NCBI GenBank assembly: GCA_017984655.1
Contig: JAGNZB010000022.1
Span: 1 to 15,889 of the forward strand
Length of the DNA stretch: 15,889 nt
DNA from: Candidatus Altimarinota bacterium
GTDB taxonomy: Bacteria > Patescibacteriota > Gracilibacteria > RBG-16-42-10
Direction of reading: 5' to 3'
Shown here: positions 1-6,576 of the stretch, one piece after another
Layout: the number at the start of each line of letters is the position of its first letter
Position numbering within the stretch: the first letter of the stretch is position 1
Notes under the pieces: model-generated
Databases searched by the model: none
The model's input: the letters and a program-made list of their open reading frames with translations, nothing else
Told to the model about the DNA's origin: nothing
Made by a program: the position numbers and the translations under genes

Positions 1-149
1 ATATACGCTTGCCCCAAGCTAGTCTTGCCATCAAGCAAAGTCACTACCGTACCTTCACTAGGAAGAGCCTCAATGAAGTCTTCTGTAGTGAGATAGGGGC
101 TATGGTAGCGTACTTTCTCACTACCTTTTCGACTGAGCACGATATTCAT
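1..149 (-). CDS. Probable class I SAM-dependent rRNA methyltransferase, N-terminal fragment
   Basis: Reading leftward from an ATG at 147-149, the frame stays open to the window edge, so 49 codons of the N-terminus are visible and the rest lies outside. The peptide begins MNIVLSRKGSEKVRYHSPY and contains EGTVVTLLDGKTSLGQAY. This matches the layout of the PUA-like N-terminal domain of RlmI/YccW-type 23S rRNA cytosine methyltransferases: an initial 'VL..KG.EK' strand followed by 'G..V.v.D..g..lG.a'. The usual 'HPW' is replaced by HSPY. No SAM-binding motif can be seen because the catalytic domain is off-window. The start lies only 2 nt after the TAG stop of the upstream gene on the same strand, so the two are probably co-transcribed. 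Identification rests on a short domain and is tentative. Confidence 0.5.
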   Translation of the reverse strand, partial: MNIVLSRKGSEKVRYHSPYLTTEDFIEALPSEGTVVTLLDGKTSLGQAY

Positions 150-151
150 TG

Positions 152-949
152 CTAGAGTGCTTTCTGAGTTTCTGCATCATCGTCATCGAGACTTGGTGTG
201 TCGTCGATCTGTTTTTTGAGGAAGTATTCTTCGTAAAAACTTTTGGCCCGACGGAGATTCTCCATTACTTTGTTCTTGTCCCCAGCACCCATGGCTTCCA
301 GGTTAAACTTGATACAGATTGGCTTGGTAAAGTTGTCTTTACGCAAATGGGTAAGGAAGCTTTCTAGAGGAATTTCACCTTCATCCAGTGGTTGATTGGA
401 GAGACCATTGTGAAAGTTGGAAATATAGACAAACTCTAGACGCTTACGGATGATCTTGTAGACACGTAGCAGTGGTAGTTTTTGTGAAGCCAGGTGACAA
501 GTATCGAGACAGATATAATCAAAGCGGCGTAAGTCTTCAATATTGCGTAGTGAGTACTGTGGCAAGAAAAAGCCAGTAGTTGCTGGTGGATTTTCAATTG
601 CAATCTTTACTTTGGTGCGTTTTTGGATTTTAGGAATTTCATTTTTGAACCACTGTGAATAGCGAATGTCAGTGAAAAGTGGTGCTCGAGCATTGAGGAG
701 GCCAATGTTGCCGGCTTCGGCAATTTCTAGTGCTGCTTGGAAGCGCTTGGGACTGGCATCAGATGGCAAAGAGAGGCTGACAATCGGTAGTTTGAAGAAC
801 TCTTGCAGACGCAAGAGGTAGTCGGGGTCGCGAGTATCGAAGATGTCGTTGAGAATGACGTCTATACCCTCAAATCCAGCGTCTTTTGTGAATTCAAAGA
901 TACGATTGAGACCATACTTGTAGAGACATCCTGTCGTGAGACACAACAT
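152..949 (-). CDS. Xylose isomerase-like TIM-barrel protein (sugar phosphate isomerase/epimerase or AP endonuclease 2 family)
   Basis: The 265-residue cytosolic protein has the pattern of the xylose isomerase-like TIM barrel superfamily. It opens with a strand leading to 'KDAGFEGIDV' (about residues 22-31). It then shows 'AIENPP' (117-122) with candidate metal ligand Glu119, 'LDTCH' (148-152) with Asp149 and His152, 'ISNFH' (176-180) and 'FNLEAMG' (215-221) with Glu218. These fit the divalent-metal site shared by sugar isomerases/epimerases and endonuclease IV-like enzymes. The substrate cannot be deduced. Length is typical of the family (about 250-280). The C-terminal tail after residue 245 is acidic (PSLDDDDAE) and lies outside the barrel. 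No Shine-Dalgarno sequence is visible before the ATG. The gene is followed after 2 nt by the methyltransferase-like gene and is divergent from the small ORF at 1041. Confidence 0.75.
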   Translation of the reverse strand: MLCLTTGCLYKYGLNRIFEFTKDAGFEGIDVILNDIFDTRDPDYLLRLQEFFKLPIVSLSLPSDASPKRFQAALEIAEAGNIGLLNARAPLFTDIRYSQWFKNEIPKIQKRTKVKIAIENPPATTGFFLPQYSLRNIEDLRRFDYICLDTCHLASQKLPLLRVYKIIRKRLEFVYISNFHNGLSNQPLDEGEIPLESFLTHLRKDNFTKPICIKFNLEAMGAGDKNKVMENLRRAKSFYEEYFLKKQIDDTPSLDDDDAETQKAL

Positions 950-993
950 AGGTAAGGGGATCTAATAATACGTAGATATAATATCATAATCTG

Positions 994-1002
994 TGGTACA
1001 CT
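994..1002 (+). promoter_or_regulatory. Candidate extended -10 promoter (TGGTACACT)
   Basis: TG-G-TACACT is an extended -10 hexamer with four of six consensus bases. No good -35 lies 16-18 nt upstream. It sits 39 nt before the small ORF at 1041 in the divergent intergenic region, and could drive that ORF. It resembles the extended -10 elements at 1266 and 3399. Identification is by motif only. Confidence 0.35.
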
Positions 1003-1040
1003 AGAAAGAAAACATCAAAATAAATACATAATTGCTACTT

Positions 1041-1193
1041 ATGACTAGCCATGTTGGTATATTACAGCGTATTGCCTTGGTTCTAGTGGTTGTCCTTATT
1101 GTTGTTTGTGCTACTTCATATCACGTTGCTTTTGGCAGTCGGAGTATTGGGGCTGCAAAGTATAGTGCAAACATTGTCCGCGTCTCAAAGTAG
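1041..1193 (+). CDS. Small single-span membrane protein candidate (50 aa)
   Basis: An ATG-initiated frame of 50 codons ends at TAG 1191-1193. The peptide has a short N-terminal region with one positive charge (MTSHVGILQR), a strongly hydrophobic stretch at about residues 11-24 (IALVLVVVLIVVCA), and a polar, basic C-terminal half ending IVRVSK. This architecture suits a small membrane-anchored protein or an uncleaved signal anchor. The 'IVVC' around Cys23 is not a good lipobox because the -1 residue is Val rather than Gly, Ala or Ser. An extended -10 motif lies upstream at 994-1002. The gene is on the same strand as hppA, but a separate promoter seems to precede hppA. No family is recognised, and the ORF could be chance. 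The hydrophobic composition and promoter are the only support. Confidence 0.4.
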   Translation: MTSHVGILQRIALVLVVVLIVVCATSYHVAFGSRSIGAAKYSANIVRVSK

Positions 1194-1244
1194 CTAGTCA
1201 GTAGTAGGGTTTCTTGACTTAGTATGCAAACTTGAAGGGGATTA

Positions 1245-1274
1245 TTGTAATGCAGTGAGGATCTTTGCTATATT
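1245..1274 (+). promoter_or_regulatory. Promoter of hppA (TTGTAA - 18 nt - TGCTATATT)
   Basis: A TTGTAA at 1245-1250 is separated by 18 nt from TATATT at 1269-1274, and the latter carries the extended -10 dinucleotide (TG-C-TATATT, 1266-1274). Transcription would start near 1281, giving a leader of about 19 nt before ATG 1300. This argues against the in-frame GTG at 1255 as the start, because that codon lies inside the promoter. Confidence 0.55.
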
Positions 1275-1299
1275 GCGGCCGATTAACCTCACTTTTTTT

Positions 1300-3339
1300 A
1301 TGCAATATGCAGTTTGGTATGCCTTGATTGCCAGTATTGGAGCACTCTTGGTATCAGCGTTCTATGTGTATTTGATTATGAAGGTCAAAGTTAGTGATCA
1401 GAAGATGAATGATATCGCGTTGGCGATTCGCGAAGGTGCTGAGGCCTATATGGGCCGCCAAACTAAGACTATTTCTGTTTTTACAGTTGTGATCTTCGTT
1501 GTTTTGGGTTTGAGCTTGAGTTGGAATCTAGCAATTAGTTTCTTGGGTGGTGCTATCTTGTCATTGGCTGCTGCATATATTGGTATGACTATTTGTACTC
1601 GTACCAATGTCCGCACTGCATTTATGGCTAAGGATGGTCTCAGTCCTGCACTGACTATCGCTTATCGCGGTGGTATGGTAACTGGACTTGGAGTTGTTGG
1701 TCTTGCACTTCTTGGTGTGTCTGGCTACTACTTGGCTCTGCAAGCTGTAGGAGTGCCTACTAGTGATGTGCCCAATCTGATGATTGGTTTTGGTTTTGGT
1801 GCTTCATTGATTAGTCTTTTTGCTCGTGTCGGTGGCGGTATCTTTACTAAGGCTGCTGATGTTGGAGCTGATTTGGTTGGTAAAATTGAAAAAGATATTC
1901 CAGAGGACGATCCTCGTAATCCTGCGGTAATTGCTGACAATGTTGGTGACAATGTTGGTGATGTCGCTGGTATGGGGGCGGATTTGTTTGAAACCTATGC
2001 TGTTACTTTGATTGCTGCACTGGTTTTGGCAGCTTCAAGCTTCCAGGGTAGCTTCGCTCAGTTGGCTGTGGAGTATCCACTAGCTCTCGGTGCTGTGGCA
2101 GTTGTGGCATCAATCATTGGTGGTCTTTTTGTCCGTCTGGGCCGTAGTCAGAAAATCATGGGCGCTCTTTATAAAGGTTTGATTGCGACTAGTATTTTGG
2201 CTGCAATTGGTTTCTATCTAGTTACCAACAGTATGTTGGCTGGAGATATGTATATTTTTGGAACGACTATCGTTGGTATTGTTTTGACTCTACTGATGAA
2301 TGTGATTACGGAATACTATACATCTACTGCATATAAGCCTGTTCGTGAGATTGCCAAGGCAGCAGAGACTGGTGCTGGTACCAATGTGATTATTGGTTTG
2401 GCATATGGACTTCGTAGCACATTCTTGCCAGTGATTGCGATCGTTGCGGCTATCTGGGCTGCTTATACTTTGGGTGACTTATCTAGTTTGCATAGCGGTA
2501 TCTTTGGTGTTGCTATCGCTGCTGTGGCGATGCTTTCGACTACAGGTGTCGTGATCGCTATGGATGCCTATGGGCCAATTACTGATAATGCTGGTGGTAT
2601 TGCTGAAATGGCGCAATTACCTGAATCAGTCCGCAAAGTTACTGATGAGCTCGATGCTGTCGGCAACACAACCAAGGCTGTTACAAAGGGATATGCGATC
2701 GGTTCTGCAGCATTGGCTGCATTGGTATTGTTCCAGGCTTATAGTGAGCAGTTTGAGACACTTGGTCACGACCTCTCTGAGAGCATCAGTGATCCGTATG
2801 TTTTGATGGGCTTATTTATCGGTGCTTTGTTGCCAGCTTTCTTCTCATCTTATTGTATGCAGGCCGTTGGTCGGGCTGCACATAAGGTGGTCGATGAGGT
2901 TCGTCGTCAATTCCGTGATATCAAGGGAATCATGGAAGGAAAGGCTAAGCCTGATTACAAAGCTTGTGTTGATATTGTTACCAAGGCTGCGTTGTATGAG
3001 ATGGTAATGCCAGGTGTGCTTGCTGTATTGGCACCAATCGTTGTCGGTTTTCTCTTGGGAGCCAATGCTCTGGCTGGTTTGCTAGCTGGTGTGATTGTTT
3101 CTGGCTTGGTCGCGGCGATTTCAATGTGTACAGGCGGCGGTGCTTGGGATAATGCTAAGAAATACATTGAGCAAGGTAATCTCGGTGGCAAGGGTTCAGT
3201 AGCGCATAAAGCTGCTGTCGTTGGTGACACTGTCGGTGATCCATACAAGGATACTGCGGGACCTGCTATCAATGCTCTGATCAAGGTAATTAACACTATT
3301 GCTTTGATTATTGCTCCACTTTTGGCAATGATGATGTAA
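1300..3339 (+). CDS. hppA: Membrane-bound, K+-independent proton-translocating pyrophosphatase
   Basis: This integral membrane pump couples PPi hydrolysis to proton export, using PPi released by biosynthesis. The signature motifs are all visible (numbering from ATG 1300, 679 residues): DVGADLVGK at 187-195, EDDPRNP at 202-208, DNVGDNVGD at 213-221, and the C-terminal [14 protein letters not shown] from 642. These supply the Mg-PPi ligands. GNTTKA starts at 455, and its Lys459 occupies the position that is Ala in K+-dependent enzymes, so this is the K+-independent class, whose characterised members pump H+. Length and the many hydrophobic spans are normal. The frame can extend to GTG 1255, but that codon lies within the promoter and the extra 15 residues look unrelated to the family, so ATG 1300 is preferred. 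A strong terminator follows directly, making the gene monocistronic or the end of a unit with the small ORF. Confidence 0.96.
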   Translation: MQYAVWYALIASIGALLVSAFYVYLIMKVKVSDQKMNDIALAIREGAEAYMGRQTKTISVFTVVIFVVLGLSLSWNLAISFLGGAILSLAAAYIGMTICTRTNVRTAFMAKDGLSPALTIAYRGGMVTGLGVVGLALLGVSGYYLALQAVGVPTSDVPNLMIGFGFGASLISLFARVGGGIFTKAADVGADLVGKIEKDIPEDDPRNPAVIADNVGDNVGDVAGMGADLFETYAVTLIAALVLAASSFQGSFAQLAVEYPLALGAVAVVASIIGGLFVRLGRSQKIMGALYKGLIATSILAAIGFYLVTNSMLAGDMYIFGTTIVGIVLTLLMNVITEYYTSTAYKPVREIAKAAETGAGTNVIIGLAYGLRSTFLPVIAIVAAIWAAYTLGDLSSLHSGIFGVAIAAVAMLSTTGVVIAMDAYGPITDNAGGIAEMAQLPESVRKVTDELDAVGNTTKAVTKGYAIGSAALAALVLFQAYSEQFETLGHDLSESISDPYVLMGLFIGALLPAFFSSYCMQAVGRAAHKVVDEVRRQFRDIKGIMEGKAKPDYKACVDIVTKAALYEMVMPGVLAVLAPIVVGFLLGANALAGLLAGVIVSGLVAAISMCTGGGAWDNAKKYIEQGNLGGKGSVAHKAAVVGDTVGDPYKDTAGPAINALIKVINTIALIIAPLLAMMM

Positions 3340-3368
3340 TTCGGACTTGGTTTTATGGGCTCTAGAGA

Positions 3369-3397
3369 AAGAGGAAGGGTGATCCTTCCTCTTTTTT
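3369..3397 (+). terminator. Rho-independent terminator of hppA
   Basis: A perfect 10-bp stem (AAGAGGAAGG 3369-3378 with CCTTCCTCTT 3384-3393) encloses a 5-nt loop GTGAT, and a run of T follows to 3397. It lies 29 nt after the hppA stop. Confidence 0.92.
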
Positions 3398-3398
3398 G

Positions 3399-3407
3399 TG
3401 ATATACT
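3399..3407 (+). promoter_or_regulatory. Extended -10 promoter of the RsbU/W/V-like cassette (TGATATACT)
   Basis: TG-A-TATACT is a five-of-six -10 hexamer with the extended -10 TG. It starts two bases after the T-tract of the hppA terminator, so the -35 region would fall inside the terminator stem and shows no consensus. Predicted transcription starts near 3414, about 25 nt before ATG 3439. Confidence 0.55.
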
Positions 3408-3438
3408 ATCAAGAAACCAATAGCACTAAGCAATTGAG

Positions 3439-4401
3439 ATGAGATATTCCTGGCAACAGAAAATTTGGAAGCTGGTTGTGGTGCTATGGACTATCGTCAT
3501 TTTGATGTGTGTCTGGGATAGTAGCAGTAGCGGTCCGAATCCTAATATTGTGATGGTGCTTGTGGCTGCGATTGGAACTTTCTTCTTGGCTTATATGTGG
3601 TCGACTGAGCAGCAGATTCGACGATTGCTTGCTAGACGGAGATTGGAACAGCCTGTTGTTGATACGAGTTTGGCAGTGGCGGAAAAGATTCAGAGACAGT
3701 TACTGCCCAAGAATATTCCTAATATCAATGGACTTGATTTTCATGCTTATTCTCAGCCATGTGAACAGATCGGTGGTGACTTTTATCAGATCTTGACTCA
3801 GGCTGATCGGACTATTATTGCTATTGGGGACGTTGCCGGTCATGGTTTGCCATCAGGAATTGTCAGTATTATGGTCGATACGTTGCTCTATACGTTTAGT
3901 ATGCAGGCCTATACACCTGTAGCGATGCTGAGAGAGCTCAATCGGGTGATCTATCGCAGAATCGACCCTAGTCTCTTTGCTACCCTGCTTTTACTCACTT
4001 GGTATCCTCATGAGCAGAAGCTGACACTGACTTCAGCTGGATTCGGTCCGATTCTTCATGCTCAGCAGGAGTCTCAGCAAGTGATATCCGTGAAATCTGG
4101 GGGTGTTGCTATTGGAATGATCTCAGATATCACACCTTATATTAAGGAACAAGTGTTACCATTTACTGAGGGAGATAGTCTTGTGGTGTCTACTGATGGG
4201 ATTACCGAGATGCTCAGTCGGAGCAAGCGGCAGTTGGGAATAGCTGGGTTACAAAGCATCACTATGCAGCATGCATTTGACTCTCCCACAGCACAGCATC
4301 TTTTTAATGCGGTTTCAAAAGAGATTACCCATCACAGGCCAGTGAGTGAAAAACAAGCGGATGACTGGACTTTGATGGTGATTAAACGATCTGTATGTTG
4401 A
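3439..4401 (+). CDS. Membrane-anchored PP2C-type serine phosphatase (RsbU/SpoIIE family)
   Basis: The protein has 320 residues. Two hydrophobic segments (about 10-26 and 36-54) anchor it, with a short basic linker (RRLLARRR), followed by a SpoIIE/RsbU phosphatase domain from about residue 80. The key motifs are 'EKIQRQLLP' at the domain entry, GGDFY (112-116), GDVAGHGLPSG (130-140), TDGITE (252-257) and DDWTL (308-312). The aspartates in these motifs form the Mn/Mg site of PP2C enzymes. In partner-switching systems such phosphatases dephosphorylate the STAS-domain antagonist. The adjacent genes encode the matching kinase and antagonist, so that is the likely role here. No sensor domain (PAS, GAF, HAMP) is present, and the 9-residue loop between the two spans is too small to sense much outside the cell. 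Input may come through the membrane segments or a partner. The stop overlaps the next start by 7 nt (ATGTTGA). Confidence 0.9.
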   Translation: MRYSWQQKIWKLVVVLWTIVILMCVWDSSSSGPNPNIVMVLVAAIGTFFLAYMWSTEQQIRRLLARRRLEQPVVDTSLAVAEKIQRQLLPKNIPNINGLDFHAYSQPCEQIGGDFYQILTQADRTIIAIGDVAGHGLPSGIVSIMVDTLLYTFSMQAYTPVAMLRELNRVIYRRIDPSLFATLLLLTWYPHEQKLTLTSAGFGPILHAQQESQQVISVKSGGVAIGMISDITPYIKEQVLPFTEGDSLVVSTDGITEMLSRSKRQLGIAGLQSITMQHAFDSPTAQHLFNAVSKEITHHRPVSEKQADDWTLMVIKRSVC

Positions 4402-4850
4402 AGTCTTATACTTGGCAGTTTTTATTCCATACAGACCGTTATGATGCTGCACAAATGCGTGCGGAGCTGCAGTTGTTTCTTGCTGCTTTCGCGATCGGTC
4501 AGCTCTGGCGCGATCGTCTGATCTTGGTAGCTGGTGAGCTGATTGCCAATGCTTGCAATCATCGTTTTGATGGAACTAGTGTGAGTTTTGAGGTCAAAGT
4601 TGTTTGTTTCCGTGAGCAAGTGAAAATCCAGATGGTGCTTGATGATAATAGTAATTTGCTGATTATGCAGCGATATCGTAATCTAAGTCAGGCAGTGTCT
4701 CGCCGCCATCTGCAGAAGCCGTATAAGCATATTCATGGCAGGGGCTTGGAAATTATCATGCATTGGACTGATGCTTTGCAATTCAACAAGAAACGTAGTG
4801 GTGGACTCAAGATTATGGTTGCCAAAACTTTACCTTTACTGCTCACATGA
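4395..4850 (+). CDS. RsbW-like anti-sigma factor/serine kinase with HATPase fold
   Basis: The 151-residue soluble protein carries the GHKL N-box as ELIANACNH (48-56) and a G2-type motif GRGLEI (115-120) followed by 'IMHWTD'. This pattern fits RsbW/SpoIIAB-type kinases that bind a sigma factor or other target and phosphorylate a STAS antagonist. The expected G1 box (DxGxG) is degenerate: the aligned segment reads LDDNSNL (about residues 81-87), so the first Asp remains but both glycines appear to be Asn. About 25 residues rich in basic side chains separate this from G2. Either nucleotide binding is altered or the kinase is weak. Placement between phosphatase and STAS genes, with 7-nt and 4-nt (ATGA) overlaps, supports co-translation and the partner-switching role. 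No sigma factor gene accompanies it. Confidence 0.8.
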   Translation: MLKSYTWQFLFHTDRYDAAQMRAELQLFLAAFAIGQLWRDRLILVAGELIANACNHRFDGTSVSFEVKVVCFREQVKIQMVLDDNSNLLIMQRYRNLSQAVSRRHLQKPYKHIHGRGLEIIMHWTDALQFNKKRSGGLKIMVAKTLPLLLT

Positions 4851-5212
4851 CCAAGTTTGTATTTTCATTTAGTGATGTTGCTTTTGGGAAGAAGAAAGCG
4901 AAGTTGATCAAGATGCATGGCGAGCTTGATGAAAGTAATGTGGATCACCATGCTGAGACTATTTATGAGGCGATTCGTGTTGCTCCAGAGGAGACTGACT
5001 TTGTATTTGATGCGCATCAATTGTCTTATATAAACAGTAAGGGGCTTGGTTATCTGACTGACTGGTTTAATAAGCTCAGTGAGAAGGACGGTAGAATCAT
5101 TATTATCGATGTGAAGCCTAATATTTATGACGTCCTCGACGTCGTTGGAATCACTCAAATCATCCCAGTCTACGATACATTAGCGAAGGCGATTGGTGAT
5201 TTGGAGAGTTAA
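4847..5212 (+). CDS. STAS-domain anti-anti-sigma factor (RsbV/SpoIIAA-like)
   Basis: This is a single STAS domain of 121 residues. 'HGELDESN' (24-31) matches the GELD strand of SpoIIAA, and 'YINSKGLGYL' (61-70) matches the phosphorylation loop 'FMDSSGLGVI'. By that alignment Ser64 is the candidate phosphoacceptor. The usual preceding Asp is Asn63, and the following Ser or Thr is Lys65. Unphosphorylated STAS antagonists bind the HATPase partner and release its target, and the RsbU-type phosphatase reverses phosphorylation. Start ATG 4847 overlaps the upstream TGA (ATGA), which suggests translational coupling and fixed stoichiometry. The last hydrophobic strands and the helix ending AIGDLES complete the fold, so the gene is intact. 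Confidence 0.88.
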   Translation: MTKFVFSFSDVAFGKKKAKLIKMHGELDESNVDHHAETIYEAIRVAPEETDFVFDAHQLSYINSKGLGYLTDWFNKLSEKDGRIIIIDVKPNIYDVLDVVGITQIIPVYDTLAKAIGDLES

Positions 5213-5226
5213 GGAGGAAGGAGATC

Positions 5227-5327
5227 GACCATAAAGGTGAAAGTAAAGGGAAACGTAAAAATAAAAGGGGGCTCGGTGGAGGGGGCTTTTTACCTTTACT
5301 TTCACCTTCACTTTTCCCTTTATGGTC
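5227..5327. repeat. Long imperfect inverted repeat (about 101 bp hairpin)
   Basis: Outer arms GACCATAAAGG (5227-5237) and CCTTTATGGTC (5317-5327) are perfectly complementary. They are continuous on the left with the inner arm GGTGAAAGTAAAGG (5236-5249), which pairs perfectly with CCTTTACTTTCACC (5293-5306). The right arm carries a bulge of about 10 nt. Further A/T pairing (GTAAAAA with TTTTTAC) extends inward to a G-rich loop. On the plus strand, TCTTTTAAT follows the outer arm, so it may end the RsbU/W/V-like transcript. The size and purine/pyrimidine strand bias are unusual for a simple terminator. Confidence 0.75.
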
Positions 5328-5373
5328 TTTTAATAGTCCCTTCCGGTTAATGGAGTGCTGTCCAATTGACAAC

Positions 5374-5411
5374 AAAAAAAGAGTCCTCTCGATTTTGAGT
5401 AGGACTCTTTT
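5374..5411. terminator. Bidirectional terminator between convergent operons
   Basis: The stem AAAAGAGTCCT (5377-5387) pairs perfectly with AGGACTCTTTT (5401-5411), with an additional CTC/GAG pairing inside the loop. The A-run at 5374-5380 gives a U-tract for the leftward secE-nusG-rplK-rplA transcript. The T-run at 5408-5411 serves rightward transcripts. It lies 24 nt past the rplA stop. Confidence 0.88.
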
Positions 5412-5435
5412 GGTGATCTAAAGACGATTGGACTA

Positions 5436-6122
5436 TTATTGGCCGAAAGCAATTTTGATGCTTGGACCCATAGTTGTAGTCAGTGTTACGGTGTTGATGT
5501 AGATACTCTTCACTCCAGTTGGTCGAGCGGCTTTGATCGCATCGATTACAGCTTTGATGTTTTCGAGTAGTTTATCATTACCAAATGAAACTTTACCACC
5601 GACCACATGTACGTTTCCTTGAGGGTCGTTGCGGAATTCCACACGACCTTTCTTGATCTCTTGGATTGTAGCAACGATGTCAGTTGTGACGGTACCTGAC
5701 TTTGGATTTGGCATCAGACCTTTGGTACCGAGGATCTTTCCGAGTTTTGCCATTTTGCGCATAGACTCTGGAGTGGCGATCGCGACATCAAAGTCGATCC
5801 AGTTCTCCTTGGCTACTTTCTCAATCAAATCATCACTACCGGCAAAGTCAGCACCTGCTTTCTTTGCCATGTCGACCTCGTCATCACTGACGAAGGCGGC
5901 AATTGTCTTGCTCTTACCACTACCGTGTGGCAGAGAGACTGTGGTGCGGATCTGTTGATCAGGATATTTAGGGTCGATGTTGAGGTTGAAATGAACTTCG
6001 ACTGTACTGTCAAACTTGGTAGTACTAGTTTCGGTAATCAATTTGCAAGCCTCTTCAAGGTCATAGATCTTACTGCGGTCGATTTTCTCTTGAGCAGCAA
6101 GATATTTTTTGGAACGTTTCAT
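5436..6122 (-). CDS. rplA: 50S ribosomal protein L1
   Basis: The 228-residue protein forms the L1 stalk of the large subunit and binds 23S rRNA. In many bacteria it also represses its own operon. Characteristic segments are visible: the N-terminal MKRSKKYLAAQEKID, 'VEVHFNLNIDPKYPDQQIR' (about 42-60), 'AKLGKILGTKGLMPNPKSGTV' (the conserved L1 signature in the middle) and the C-terminal 'KSIYINTVTLTTTMGPSIKI'. The length is close to the E. coli protein (234). It is the last gene of the secE-nusG-rplK-rplA operon, 11 nt after rplK, and is followed by a bidirectional terminator. rplJ and rplL do not follow, so the usual extended ribosomal cluster is split here. No obvious L1-binding leader is visible in the short gap before rplK. 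Confidence 0.98.
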   Translation of the reverse strand: MKRSKKYLAAQEKIDRSKIYDLEEACKLITETSTTKFDSTVEVHFNLNIDPKYPDQQIRTTVSLPHGSGKSKTIAAFVSDDEVDMAKKAGADFAGSDDLIEKVAKENWIDFDVAIATPESMRKMAKLGKILGTKGLMPNPKSGTVTTDIVATIQEIKKGRVEFRNDPQGNVHVVGGKVSFGNDKLLENIKAVIDAIKAARPTGVKSIYINTVTLTTTMGPSIKIAFGQ

Positions 6123-6133
6123 AAGAAATGAAG

Positions 6134-6559
6134 TTAATCTTCCACCGTAATTCCCATACTACGTGCAGTCCCGGCAATCATGCGAATCGCTTGATCGACG
6201 GAGGTGGTATTGAGGTCAACCATTTTGGCCTCGGCGATTTTACGTAGTTTTGCTGTTGTGATTTTACCTACCTTTGACTTATTTGGCTCCGCTGAACCTT
6301 TTTCAAGGCTGATCTCTTTCAAAATCAATACTGAAGCTGGAGGTGTCTTGAGAATAAATTCAAAAGAGCGGTCAGCATAGATCGTGATCACTGCTGGAAT
6401 GAGCAAATCGCCCATCTCACGAGTCTTCTCGTTGAATTGCTGACAGAACTGTTGAATGTTGATACCGTGGGGACCAAGAGCTGTACCGATTGGTGGTGCA
6501 GGATTGGCCTTGCCGGCTTTTGCTTGGACTTTGACTTGCGCCAAGATTTTTTTAGCCAT
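6134..6559 (-). CDS. rplK: 50S ribosomal protein L11
   Basis: The 141-residue protein binds the GTPase-associated region of 23S rRNA and takes part in factor binding and the stringent response. The N-terminal domain shows '[20 protein letters not shown]' with the proline-rich hinge, then '[16 protein letters not shown]'. The C-terminal RNA-binding domain shows '[13 protein letters not shown]' and ends with '[17 protein letters not shown]'. The length is the family norm. The gene lies 17 nt after nusG and 11 nt before rplA on the same strand. Confidence 0.98.
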   Translation of the reverse strand: MAKKILAQVKVQAKAGKANPAPPIGTALGPHGINIQQFCQQFNEKTREMGDLLIPAVITIYADRSFEFILKTPPASVLILKEISLEKGSAEPNKSKVGKITTAKLRKIAEAKMVDLNTTSVDQAIRMIAGTARSMGITVED

Positions 6560-6576
6560 AAAGGTTTAGTAAATAA

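Noticed and set aside
149..367. 72-codon plus-strand frame with hydrophobic start
   Set aside because: It is antisense to the 3' end of the TIM-barrel gene, and the reverse strand has the recognisable protein.
1232..1252. ATG CAG TGA at 1250 as a regulatory minimal ORF before hppA
   Set aside because: It lies upstream of the predicted transcription start near 1281, so it would not be in the hppA mRNA.
2955..3296. 113-codon open frame antisense to the hppA 3' end
   Set aside because: It lies fully inside a highly conserved gene. Its open frame follows from the codon bias of hppA, and the product resembles no family.
5629..5958. 109-codon open frame antisense to rplA
   Set aside because: It is a shadow of a ribosomal protein gene and has no promoter or recognisable domain.
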